A stretch of DNA of 64,000 bases, taken from the NCBI GenBank assembly GCA_017480245.1, contig JAFVBA010000003.1, positions 62,001 to 126,000 of the forward strand. Reading direction: 5' to 3'. The stretch comes from Bacteroidales bacterium. GTDB lineage: Bacteria > Bacteroidota > Bacteroidia > Bacteroidales > P3. The stretch's first letter is position 1; every line of letters begins with the position of its first letter. The translations under genes were made by a program, and so were the position numbers. The notes beneath the pieces were generated by a model. That model saw nothing but the letters and a program-made list of their open reading frames with translations. It was not told the origin of the DNA and made no database searches. This document shows positions 55,010 through 63,350 of the stretch, piece by piece.

Positions 55010-58000
55010 ATGAAGATAAAATTGCTTATACTGACATTGCTTTTTTCTCTTGTCGGAATTGTTGCTGCTCAAGAGAGAAGAGAATTTACAATGGAGTTCA
55101 ATGAATTTGCTTTAACGCCCGTTGTGGTCAATAATCAAACATTTTACCAAATTGATATGGGACAAATGTTTGTCAATAACTCTTCTTTAGGTCAAGCTGC
55201 GTTACCTTGTTACAATGAATTTATAGAATATTTTAAAGGAAATGATATTTATTTTAAAGAGACTGTAATTGAAAAAGATACTATATATATTAATGACAGT
55301 ATTTTAATTGCTCCTTTGCAAAAATCCAAGATTAAAGGTGATAGGCCTTTGTCTTTCTATTTTGATAAGGCATATTATAGCAGTGATATGTTTCAAGGAG
55401 ACAACCAAGTGAGTATCCATAAAATAGGAACATTGAAAGACAAAGATATAACGATACTTAAGATTGCACCGTTGAGATATAATCCTGTTAAAAATATAAT
55501 TGAGAGGATTAAAAAGATAAAAGTAGAAGTTTTTTTCCAAAATGAAGGTAATCAAATATCTGCATTAGTTCCTAAAACAAATACTAACCGTCCTTTTAAG
55601 ATGATTATCCTTACAGATGAGGCATTTAAAGAAAATTTATCCGAATTTGTCAAGTGGAAAACAATGCAAGGTTTTGATATTACACTGCTTTATACCTCAC
55701 AAACGGGAAAAACTACACAGGAGATAAAATCTTATCTTCAGGAGTTGTATGATAATTCCACTGAATTGAATCCTTCGACGGATTATTTGTTGATTGTAGG
55801 AGATACGGACATAATTCCTGCTTTTAAAGGTAAGTATAAGATTGAAAACTATCCTGCGCATTATACGGATTTGTATTATGCCGAATATACTTCCGATATT
55901 TTACCGGATGCTTTCTATGGTAGAATTTCTGCATCTGACACTCAAACTCTTAATAATATAATGGATAAGATTATTAAGTACGAAAAATATACTCTTTCTT
56001 CATTTTCTTTCCTTAAGAACTCTCTTCTTGTCGCAGGAAAGGAGACGGGGGATAATGCTCCTACATTTACAAACGGACAAATGAACTATGCAAAACAATA
56101 TCTTCTGAATTTAACGGATACAATTGTATATTACAATCCCTCAAGTGCTGAGGAAAGTAACAGAAAATCAATCCGGGAGAAATTAAATACAGGCAACAGT
56201 TGGATTAATTATACAGGACACGGAACTTATATGGGATGGCAGAATCCTCCTTTCAGAGTTAAGGATGTAGATACGGCACTTAACAATACTGAAAAGTACG
56301 GTGTATTTATCAACAATTGTTGTCATACAGGTAAATACGATGAAAAAATTTGTTTTACCGAATCTCTTTTGCAAGCAAAGAATAAAGGAGCGGTTGCCTG
56401 TATAGGTGCATCGGATTATACCTTATGGGACGAGGATTATTATTGGGCATTGGGAAGCAAATCCATAAACCTCAATCCTATTTATACCTCTAAAGCATTA
56501 GGAATTTACGATAGATTTTTTCATACTCAAGGCGAAGATTATTCCAATCAATATTTAACGATGGGACAAATCATGCAAGCCGGCAATTTAGGCGTAACGC
56601 AATCACTTTCCGACTATACCAATCACTATTGGGAGATGTACAATCTGCAAGGCGACCCAACATTGATTCCTTATGTAGGTTTGCCTTCTGTTTTTGAAGA
56701 TATATTACCCGATACTCTTATTTTAGGAAAAAAGAATCTTGAATTTACCTCTGTCCCTTACACATATATTGCCTTAAGTTCAAATGATACATTGATAACC
56801 GCCCTTCAAAGCGATTCCAATGGTTATGTTAATATTGATTTGGCAGACATAACGGAAGAAAAAACGGTATATGTCGTTATGACTAATCAATTCTACAAAC
56901 CGTTGATTGATTCTATTGTTTTCGTTGCACCTCAAAGTCCGTTTGTTACTCTGAAAAATATAATTATCACTGATAAATCAACGGGCGATGCAGCAGAAAA
57001 TCTTGAGGAAGGCGAAGAATACAGCATAAGTTTTGACATCTTTAATTCAGGAACCCAAGATATTCAGACAACAAACAATCATGTTGAATTAAAATCCGAT
57101 AATAATTTACTGATTACGCAGAATAGTTTTTTCTTTTCAGAGATTAATTCCAAAGAAACGCAACATATTTCTTCGGCATTTGATTTCAAAGTAAAAAACG
57201 GAGTAAAGAATTTTGAGACATCGCAATTGGATTTTTCTATTTACAAAGAAAGTGAAAAGATTGGTGAAAAAAAGATAGTGAAAGAGATTTTTGCTCCGCA
57301 GATTGCAATATCTTCTACCGTTATGAGCAGATTGGAGGATACAGTTTTTCTAAGTGTTTTATTGACAAATGAAGGTAGGAAAAAATCTTCTTCAGGCAGT
57401 GCAATAATTGATAATTTGTCGGATAATATTTCGGTATTAAACATAGCTAATTCCGTTAAACCTTTGACAAGAAATGAATATGATACCATAGATTTTCAAT
57501 TGGTTATTACAAATTCAAATGCCAATAATATTTCTTTTGAAGTAACATACTTAGCAGGAGATTATCAAACAATCAAAACATATAATATTCTGTTGAAAGA
57601 AGAAACGGAAACCTTTGAAAACGGATTTACTGTATTGAATTGGCAAAATGATGAAGACAATCCTTGGTTTATAGACTCAACAACTTGTTATAACGGAGAG
57701 AAATCGGCAAGAAGTAAGAAGAATTTGGCAGACAATAAGAAATCAAGGCTTAATCTTATCGTGAATAATGATGTTTCGTCAAAGATTTCTTTTTATGCAA
57801 AAGTGTCTTGCGAACAAGATTACGATAATTTCAGATTTTATATTGATAATCAACCGAAACTAACACTTACTTTCGGATATGATAACAATTTGATGGAGAT
57901 TCCTTTCAAAAAATACACATTTGATTTAGGCAGTGGGCTGCATACTCTTTGTTTTTCGTATGAAAAAGACCAAAGTACGTCGTATGGAGATGATTGTGCG

Positions 58001-58303
58001 TGGATAGATAATGTTGTTTTGTCTTCAGGTTCGGATTCTGCGATATTTTCTTTGATTGATTTGTTGCAAGATGATGTTGTTTTGTATCCTAATCCGGCAG
58101 ATAAGGAAATTTATCTTAATAATTTGCCTGCTAAATCCGGTATAATCATAGCGGACAACAATGCAAGGGTAATTTACAGAAATGATGCTTCAAAAGAGAA
58201 TAATATAATTGATGTTTCTTTTCTTGAAAACGGAATATACTATATTATTGTAAGACAAAAGGACAAAATATTCACCAAAAAGAAACTTATTATAGCAAGA
58301 TAA
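55010..58303 (+). CDS. Gingipain-like C25 cysteine protease with adhesin-type and T9SS domains
   Basis: A 1097-residue surface or secreted protease. Signal LLILTLLFSLVGIVAAQ, then a propeptide-like region (20-190). The C25 catalytic domain spans about 195-570: His404 in NYTGHGTYMGW and Cys437 in VFINNCCHTGKY, 33 residues apart, the same separation as His211/Cys244 of RgpB. About 570-860 hold Ig-like domains. At 865-1003 a jelly-roll domain (ETFENGFTVLNWQNDEDNPW to DDCAWIDNVVLSS) resembles the cleaved-adhesin domain of gingipains. The C-terminus from 1026 (YPNPADKEIYLNN) is a T9SS sorting domain. Own leader; DUF4271 follows by 7 bp. Confidence 0.93.
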   Translation: MKIKLLILTLLFSLVGIVAAQERREFTMEFNEFALTPVVVNNQTFYQIDMGQMFVNNSSLGQAALPCYNEFIEYFKGNDIYFKETVIEKDTIYINDSILIAPLQKSKIKGDRPLSFYFDKAYYSSDMFQGDNQVSIHKIGTLKDKDITILKIAPLRYNPVKNIIERIKKIKVEVFFQNEGNQISALVPKTNTNRPFKMIILTDEAFKENLSEFVKWKTMQGFDITLLYTSQTGKTTQEIKSYLQELYDNSTELNPSTDYLLIVGDTDIIPAFKGKYKIENYPAHYTDLYYAEYTSDILPDAFYGRISASDTQTLNNIMDKIIKYEKYTLSSFSFLKNSLLVAGKETGDNAPTFTNGQMNYAKQYLLNLTDTIVYYNPSSAEESNRKSIREKLNTGNSWINYTGHGTYMGWQNPPFRVKDVDTALNNTEKYGVFINNCCHTGKYDEKICFTESLLQAKNKGAVACIGASDYTLWDEDYYWALGSKSINLNPIYTSKALGIYDRFFHTQGEDYSNQYLTMGQIMQAGNLGVTQSLSDYTNHYWEMYNLQGDPTLIPYVGLPSVFEDILPDTLILGKKNLEFTSVPYTYIALSSNDTLITALQSDSNGYVNIDLADITEEKTVYVVMTNQFYKPLIDSIVFVAPQSPFVTLKNIIITDKSTGDAAENLEEGEEYSISFDIFNSGTQDIQTTNNHVELKSDNNLLITQNSFFFSEINSKETQHISSAFDFKVKNGVKNFETSQLDFSIYKESEKIGEKKIVKEIFAPQIAISSTVMSRLEDTVFLSVLLTNEGRKKSSSGSAIIDNLSDNISVLNIANSVKPLTRNEYDTIDFQLVITNSNANNISFEVTYLAGDYQTIKTYNILLKEETETFENGFTVLNWQNDEDNPWFIDSTTCYNGEKSARSKKNLADNKKSRLNLIVNNDVSSKISFYAKVSCEQDYDNFRFYIDNQPKLTLTFGYDNNLMEIPFKKYTFDLGSGLHTLCFSYEKDQSTSYGDDCAWIDNVVLSSGSDSAIFSLIDLLQDDVVLYPNPADKEIYLNNLPAKSGIIIADNNARVIYRNDASKENNIIDVSFLENGIYYIIVRQKDKIFTKKKLIIAR

Positions 58304-58310
58304 ACCTATT

Positions 58311-59234
58311 ATGCCTGTAAATGATACAATACATACTAACGATACTTCCTTAATACTGAAAGATACGGTATTTATTCCCGAATATCTGAATAAAAATCCG
58401 CTTTATATATCATCTAATTCAGATAATAATATCTCGTGCAGACAATATATTTTATCGGTTGTTAAAGATTCTGAATTAAAACAAAAAGAAAAACCTACAC
58501 TTTTTAAAGAAAAGACATTTTACAGACCAAACCTTGCAATGCAACCACGTGAGAATGCGGTTAGTTATGATTGGATTTTCGGGATATTTATGTTTATTGT
58601 CCTATTGACTGCAATCCTTATCCATTTCGGAGGCAATATGATTTTTTCTTTTCTTCAAGGTTGTTTTTCCAAGCCTCAGGTTGCAATAACAACAAAAGAC
58701 GGCAGTTCTATTCATCCATTGACTTTATTGCCTGTTGTATTTATTTTACTGCCTGTTATAAGTTTTTTGATTTATTGCGGAATTAATTATTTTGATGCGG
58801 CGCAATATCTCAAAGGTTTTTCTTCTCAGGTAAATGAAATCATAAAACATCCTTTTTTGTTGTGGATTGCTGTTTATGTTTGTTCAATTGTAGTTTATTT
58901 TTTCAAGATTTTGTTGATTAAATTCTTCTCTTGGGTTTTTAAAGCCAAAAAAGTCTCCAATTACTATGTACAAGTGATGTTAAATTTCGGAATTTTGACA
59001 GGATTTTGTTTGATTTTACCAACTTTTTTTGCCGTTTATTCTCCGTCTTTTTATGAAGGAATTTGCCTATCTCTCTCTTTGTTTGTCTTTGTTTTGCTGT
59101 TTGTTATGCGTTTATTCCGATGTTTTTTTGTAATTATTGATACTTTTAAATTTTCTCATGTCTATCTTTTTTTCTATCTTTGCACCGTTGAATTTTTACC
59201 GTTAATAGTTATATTAAAAATTCTGTTTTTTTAA
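58311..59234 (+). CDS. DUF4271 membrane protein
   Basis: A 307-residue inner-membrane protein: a roughly 80-residue soluble N-terminus (with SYDWIFGIFMFIVLL at the first membrane segment), then six or seven segments ending in a conserved VYLFFYLCTVEFLPLIVILKIL. This order fits DUF4271, a Bacteroidetes family regularly found just upstream of a HemD-like gene, as here (18 bp). Its biochemical role is unknown. It follows the C25 protease by 7 bp and may be translated from the same message, though the link may be by chance. Confidence 0.85.
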   Translation: MPVNDTIHTNDTSLILKDTVFIPEYLNKNPLYISSNSDNNISCRQYILSVVKDSELKQKEKPTLFKEKTFYRPNLAMQPRENAVSYDWIFGIFMFIVLLTAILIHFGGNMIFSFLQGCFSKPQVAITTKDGSSIHPLTLLPVVFILLPVISFLIYCGINYFDAAQYLKGFSSQVNEIIKHPFLLWIAVYVCSIVVYFFKILLIKFFSWVFKAKKVSNYYVQVMLNFGILTGFCLILPTFFAVYSPSFYEGICLSLSLFVFVLLFVMRLFRCFFVIIDTFKFSHVYLFFYLCTVEFLPLIVILKILFF

Positions 59235-59252
59235 AGAAAGAGAGAAACCTTT

Positions 59253-60233
59253 ATGGCTAAGAGTATAAAGAATATCCTGATTTCCCAAAACGCTCCCGCA
59301 GAAAAGGAGCAATCTCAATACAAGTTATTAGAGGAAAAGTACAATCTTAATCTTACGTTTAACAAGTTCTTCGAGGTTGTAAGGATTAGTAATAAGGATT
59401 ACCGCGCACAAAGAATTAATTTATTGGATTACCCAGCCGTTATTATGACCAGTAAGATGGCGGTAGATAATTACTTTCATTTTGCAAAGGAAATGCGATT
59501 GGTGATCCCGGACGATATGAAATTCTTTTGCATTACTGATTCCATTGCAAATTATCTGCAAACCTATATTCAGTACCGCAAACGCAAGATATTTTATGGA
59601 AAACTTACTTTTGACGAATTAATTCCCGTGATGTTAAAGCATAAAGAGGATAAATACTTATTCCCTTGTGCAGAAGATGCATCGGCAGTTAATTTCAAGA
59701 AGTTAGAAGCTGCAAAAATAAATTACACAAAGATTGTAATGCATCGCTCGGAGCCGAAAGATTTATCAAAGATTAATATCAAAAAATACGATATGGTTGT
59801 AGTGTTTTCTCCAATCGGCGTGAAATCTTTCACTCAGAATTTCCCGAATGTAACTTCTGATGACATAGCTTTTGCAGCCTTTGGAAAGCCTACGCAAATG
59901 GCGTTGCAAAGAGCGAAATTGAAAGTAACGGTTGCGGCTCCTACGGTTAAGAGTCCTTCAATGATTATGGCATTAGACCATTTCTTTGAAGAGGGAGGCG
60001 AAGTTAAACTTGTAAAGACAGCAAAAACTTCTTCGGCTGCAGAAAAAACCGAGACAACTGCCGCAAAGAAAACAACAAGTTCATCAAAAAAGACAACGAC
60101 TGCCGCAAAGACTGCAACGACAACAACAAAGAAAACAACGGCAGCAGCAAAAAAAGCTGCAACAACATCAACAACCAAAAAGACAACTACGGCAAAAAAG
60201 GAAAGTTCTCCTAAAAAGACTGCAAAGAAATAA
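59253..60233 (+). CDS. HemD-like (uroporphyrinogen-III synthase family) protein with histone-H1-like tail
   Basis: A 326-residue protein. The first roughly 250 residues have the two-lobe HemD fold pattern: KNILISQNAPAEKEQSQYKL, DYPAVIMTSKMAVDNYFHFA, FCITDSIANYL, LFPCAEDASAVNF, VVVFSPIGVKSFTQNFP and AAFGKPTQMALQRAKLKV. The last 75 residues (from about 60008) are almost only Lys, Thr, Ala and Ser in KKTTTA-type repeats like bacterial H1-like nucleoid proteins. No other haem-synthesis gene is nearby. True HemD activity is uncertain, since this branch is often annotated by fold only. It overlaps no neighbour; rnpA starts 4 bp after the stop. Confidence 0.85.
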   Translation: MAKSIKNILISQNAPAEKEQSQYKLLEEKYNLNLTFNKFFEVVRISNKDYRAQRINLLDYPAVIMTSKMAVDNYFHFAKEMRLVIPDDMKFFCITDSIANYLQTYIQYRKRKIFYGKLTFDELIPVMLKHKEDKYLFPCAEDASAVNFKKLEAAKINYTKIVMHRSEPKDLSKINIKKYDMVVVFSPIGVKSFTQNFPNVTSDDIAFAAFGKPTQMALQRAKLKVTVAAPTVKSPSMIMALDHFFEEGGEVKLVKTAKTSSAAEKTETTAAKKTTSSSKKTTTAAKTATTTTKKTTAAAKKAATTSTTKKTTTAKKESSPKKTAKK

Positions 60234-60237
60234 GGAA

Positions 60238-60630
60238 ATGTTTATTTTTGATAAGCAACAACGGTTATGTTCGCACAAAAGAATAGAAACTCTTTTCAAA
60301 ACAGGAAAGAGTTTTCTTGTATTTCCGTTCAGTGTCCGCTACTTAGTTTCTCAAGGTGAGGGAAAAATAAGCGTACTTGTCGTTTGTCCGAAACGTTATC
60401 AGAAATTGGCAGTCAATCGCAACAGAATAAAACGTTTAATTCGGGAAAGTTACCGATTAAATTCATTAGAACTGAAAGCATTTACGAAAGAAAAACAAAT
60501 AAATATTGATTTTTCAATGTCGTATGTCAATAAGCAGATGTCAGATTTCCACTGCGTGCAAAGCAAAGTGCAGGAAATTTTAGAGAAACTGCAAAACAAC
60601 ATCTCCTCATCTCTGGAAACGGATATATAA
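60238..60630 (+). CDS. rnpA: Ribonuclease P protein component
   Basis: A 130-residue basic RNase P protein that helps the catalytic RNA cut tRNA 5' leaders. The RNR motif is KLAVNRNRIKRLIRESYRLN (about residues 59-78) and the N-terminal LCSHKRIETLFKTGKSF is typical. It lies between the HemD-like gene and yidD, the classical rnpA-yidD neighbours. rpmH, often upstream in other phyla, is not here. Confidence 0.95.
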   Translation: MFIFDKQQRLCSHKRIETLFKTGKSFLVFPFSVRYLVSQGEGKISVLVVCPKRYQKLAVNRNRIKRLIRESYRLNSLELKAFTKEKQINIDFSMSYVNKQMSDFHCVQSKVQEILEKLQNNISSSLETDI

Positions 60631-60643
60631 TCAATAGTCTGGT

Positions 60644-60895
60644 ATGCAAATTCTCAAAAAAATATTATCATACCCGTTAAAAGCATTGCAATGGTTGATG
60701 ATATTGCTCGTACGTTTCTATCAAACAGCCATATCTCCCTTAACACCTGCAGCATGCCGCTTCACACCTACCTGTTCCCAATATGCATTGGAAGCAATAC
60801 GCAAATACGGAGCATTCAAAGGCTTTTGGTTGGCATTTAAACGCATCTTACGTTGCAATCCCTGGGGCGGAAGCGGCTATGACCCCGTACCGTAA
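60644..60895 (+). CDS. yidD: Membrane protein insertion efficiency factor
   Basis: An 83-residue YidD. The diagnostic [20 protein letters not shown] and the end [17 protein letters not shown] are complete. It is thought to assist YidC-mediated insertion at the inner membrane. It lies 13 bp after rnpA. Confidence 0.97.
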   Translation: MQILKKILSYPLKALQWLMILLVRFYQTAISPLTPAACRFTPTCSQYALEAIRKYGAFKGFWLAFKRILRCNPWGGSGYDPVP

Positions 60896-60930
60896 CATTT
60901 AATTCACAAAATTTTATTTTGTATTCAATT

Positions 60931-61833
60931 ATGATAACACCCGATACACTGAAAAAAGGCGACAGCGTGGCAATTATTTCCTCCGCACGCAAAATTACCG
61001 AAAAAGAAGTAAGTTTTGCAAAACAATTATTTAAATCCTGGGGATTGAATGCCGTTTTGGGTAAAACCATCGGCAAAGAAGACGACCAATTTGCAGGCGA
61101 TGACATATTGAGAGCGGAAGATTTGCAAACGATGTTGGATAACTCCGAAATAAAGGCCGTATTCTTTGCACGCGGAGGCTACGGCAGTGTGCGGATATTG
61201 GATAAAATCAATTGGAAATCACTTGCAAACAACCCGAAATGGCTTATCGGCTATTCGGATGTAACTGCCGTTTTGATGCATTCTTATTATAATGCCTCAA
61301 TGTCTTCAATTCACGGGATAATGCCCATTAATATCACGGACTTATCGGAAAACACGGCGGTTAATTCGCTTAAAAACATATTGTTTAACGGTAATAATGA
61401 AATAACCTGCCCATCTTTTCCGCTTAACCGCCAAGGTAGAGTAACGGGAGAGATTATCGGCGGAAATTTATCGGTTATCTATTCGCTGTTAGGCAGTAAC
61501 AGTTTCGGCGATACGGAAGACAAGATTTTGTTTATTGAAGATTTGGACGAATATCTTTATCATATTGACCGAATGATGCAAGCTCTTAAACGCAGTGGCA
61601 AATTAAATAAAATAAAAGCCTTACTTGTCGGGCAAATGTCAGATATGCACGACAACAATGTTCCTTTCGGCAAAACGGCATACGGAATCATTGCCGATTG
61701 TCTGAAAGATACGGATTTTCCTATTGCTTTCAATCTTCCTGTCGGTCATATAGGCACACAAAACCACGCATTTATCCACGGCAAAAGCGCCGAAATAACA
61801 ATTTCTTCGGATTTGGTTACAATAAGACAATAA
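60931..61833 (+). CDS. ldcA: Muramoyltetrapeptide LD-carboxypeptidase (S66)
   Basis: A 300-residue S66 peptidase that removes D-Ala from murein tetrapeptides in recycling. The ATG at 60931 is preferred over an upstream TTG. The nucleophile Ser is in FARGGYGSVRILD; the Glu in LFIEDLDEYLYHID and the His in LPVGHIGTQNHAFIHG complete the triad. DTLKKGDSVAIISSARK is the typical N-terminus. It lies 35 bp after yidD. No signal peptide, as expected for the cytosolic enzyme. Confidence 0.94.
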   Translation: MITPDTLKKGDSVAIISSARKITEKEVSFAKQLFKSWGLNAVLGKTIGKEDDQFAGDDILRAEDLQTMLDNSEIKAVFFARGGYGSVRILDKINWKSLANNPKWLIGYSDVTAVLMHSYYNASMSSIHGIMPINITDLSENTAVNSLKNILFNGNNEITCPSFPLNRQGRVTGEIIGGNLSVIYSLLGSNSFGDTEDKILFIEDLDEYLYHIDRMMQALKRSGKLNKIKALLVGQMSDMHDNNVPFGKTAYGIIADCLKDTDFPIAFNLPVGHIGTQNHAFIHGKSAEITISSDLVTIRQ

Positions 61834-61839
61834 ATAAAA

Positions 61840-61904
61840 GAATTAATCACACAAAATAATTTAATAAAATAAGTGATTAATAAAATTATTTGCGTGATTA
61901 ATTC
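61840..61904. terminator. Long AT-rich hairpin between convergent genes
   Basis: Arms of about 23 bp, GAATTAATCACACAAAATAA and its near complement ending CGTGATTAATTC, enclose a 19-nt centre that repeats GTGATTAA. It probably terminates ldcA and the flavodiiron gene from either side, though T-runs are weak. Confidence 0.55.
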
Positions 61905-61934
61905 ACTAAGAAAACTTTGCAGAACTCTAAAGTC

Positions 61935-63122
61935 TTATAGAGATTTTACAAATTCTTTTCCGTATTCTTTGCAATCCTCTAACATCGCATTATCTGGTAC
62001 CCACAATTTGCGGATTCCGTCATTAACGATTTCAATTCCTGCATTCTGCAATTTTTCTGTCAATTGTTTTACAGCATCTCCGCTCCATCCGTAAGACCCA
62101 AAGGCTGCTGCTTTTTTCTTTTTGAATTTTAAACCTTTTATCATCTCCAATAAACCTGCAATTGCGTAAGAATATCCGTTGTTTATCGTAGGACAACCGA
62201 TTAGAAAGGCTTTTGATTTAAAGATTTCTGTCAAAATATCATTCTTATCTTCTTTTGCAGCGTTAAGAATCTTAACAGTAACATTGCCGTCTGCCTCTTG
62301 AATACCTTTAGCAATCGCCTGAGCCATCAAACGTGTTGATTGCCACATCGTATCATAGACTAAAGTAATTTGATTCTCCTGATAAGCATCTGCCCACTTC
62401 AAATAAGTCTCAACAATCTGTTCAGGATTGTCTTTCCATATAATTCCGTGGGAAGGACATATCATATTAAGCGGCAGATTCATTGCAAGTATTTCTTTAA
62501 TCTTCTTTGTTACCATCGGAGAGAAAAGATTCAAGATATTGCAGTAGTACTTCATTGCCTCATAATAAACTTCTGAGGAATCAACTGCGTCATTGAACAA
62601 TGATTCAGTGGCAAAATGTTGTCCGAATCCGTCATTGGAGAACAATATATTCTCACCTGACATATATGTAAACATCGTATCCGGCCAGTGTAGCATAGGA
62701 GCTTCAACGAAAGTCAAGGTTGTTTCTCCCAAAGGCAAAGTATCTCCGGTTTTAATATTGACAAAATTCCAGTCTTTGTGATAATGACCGCGGATAATAG
62801 CCTCTCCTTTTGCTGTACAATAGATAGGAGTATTCGGAATCTCCCTCATAAGTTCAACCAATGCACCGCTATGGTCGCATTCGTTGTGTTGCATGATTAT
62901 ATAATCTATCTTGTTAAGTTCTATCTCTTGTTTAAGATTATTAACAAACTCTTTGTCGTAAGGAATCCAAGAAGTATCAATCAAAGCAGTCTTTTCATCT
63001 CTGATTAGATACGAATTGTAAGAAGAACCTTTATGTGTGGAGAGTTCATCTCCGTGAAAAGTTTTTAATTCCCAGTCAATCTTGCCGACCCAAGTAACTT
63101 TCGGCGTTATTTGTTTTCCCAT
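61935..63122 (-). CDS. Flavodiiron protein (FprA-type)
   Basis: A 395-residue A-type flavoprotein reducing O2 to water or NO to N2O in anaerobes. The metallo-beta-lactamase-like domain (1-245) carries diiron ligands in IIMQHNECDHSGAL (H-x-E-x-D-H), then LHWPDTMFTY and CPSHGIIWKDNP. The C-terminal flavodoxin domain (about 250-395) has LVYDTMWQSTRLMAQAIAKG and AFGSYGWSGDAVKQL. There is no rubredoxin extension, so electrons come from a separate donor such as the ferredoxin or a flavodoxin. Together with hcp it points to oxygen/NO stress defence. Confidence 0.96.
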   Translation of the reverse strand: MGKQITPKVTWVGKIDWELKTFHGDELSTHKGSSYNSYLIRDEKTALIDTSWIPYDKEFVNNLKQEIELNKIDYIIMQHNECDHSGALVELMREIPNTPIYCTAKGEAIIRGHYHKDWNFVNIKTGDTLPLGETTLTFVEAPMLHWPDTMFTYMSGENILFSNDGFGQHFATESLFNDAVDSSEVYYEAMKYYCNILNLFSPMVTKKIKEILAMNLPLNMICPSHGIIWKDNPEQIVETYLKWADAYQENQITLVYDTMWQSTRLMAQAIAKGIQEADGNVTVKILNAAKEDKNDILTEIFKSKAFLIGCPTINNGYSYAIAGLLEMIKGLKFKKKKAAAFGSYGWSGDAVKQLTEKLQNAGIEIVNDGIRKLWVPDNAMLEDCKEYGKEFVKSL

Positions 63123-63168
63123 TATTTTAATTTATTTAAGATTAATACTTATATCCCGTTTGAAAATG

Positions 63169-63176
63169 CAAAGATA
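63169..63176 (-). promoter_or_regulatory. Flavodiiron -7 box TATCTTTG
   Basis: On the minus strand this reads TATCTTTG, 46 nt upstream of the ATG. TATTACAAA at 63204-63212 equals one half-site of the hcp operator but the second half is not conserved. Confidence 0.5.
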
Positions 63177-63210
63177 GACAAATTTCCGTTAATGCAAAAA
63201 TGATATTACA

Positions 63211-63296
63211 AAAATAAAGTGCCGAATCACGAAATTGTTTTCAGAAAACATTTTACTCTTTTCAGAAAAGAATTTACTGATTCGGCACTTTATTTT
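63211..63296. repeat. Dispersed element A, copy A6 (most complete)
   Basis: Perfect 19-bp arms AAAATAAAGTGCCGAATCA (63211-63229) and TGATTCGGCACTTTATTTT (63278-63296). The centre GAAAA-CATTTTACTC-TTTTC (63244-63263) is the reverse complement of that in A1, while the asymmetric flanks CACGAAATT and AATTTACTGATT are in the same orientation. Confidence 0.85.
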
Positions 63297-63317
63297 TGCG
63301 ATTTGTAAATTATTGTG

Positions 63318-63325
63318 TATCTTTG
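63318..63325 (+). promoter_or_regulatory. -7 box TATCTTTG
   Basis: TATCTTTG lies 25 nt upstream of the ATG at 63351, the same distance as for the paralogue at 22033. Confidence 0.55.
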
Positions 63326-63350
63326 CAGTCGGTAATAAATTTTTGCGGCC

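Noticed and set aside
59834..60178. A 114-codon minus-strand frame rich in Val, Phe and Ala
   Set aside because: It is the reverse complement of the Lys/Thr/Ala repeat tail of the HemD-like gene.
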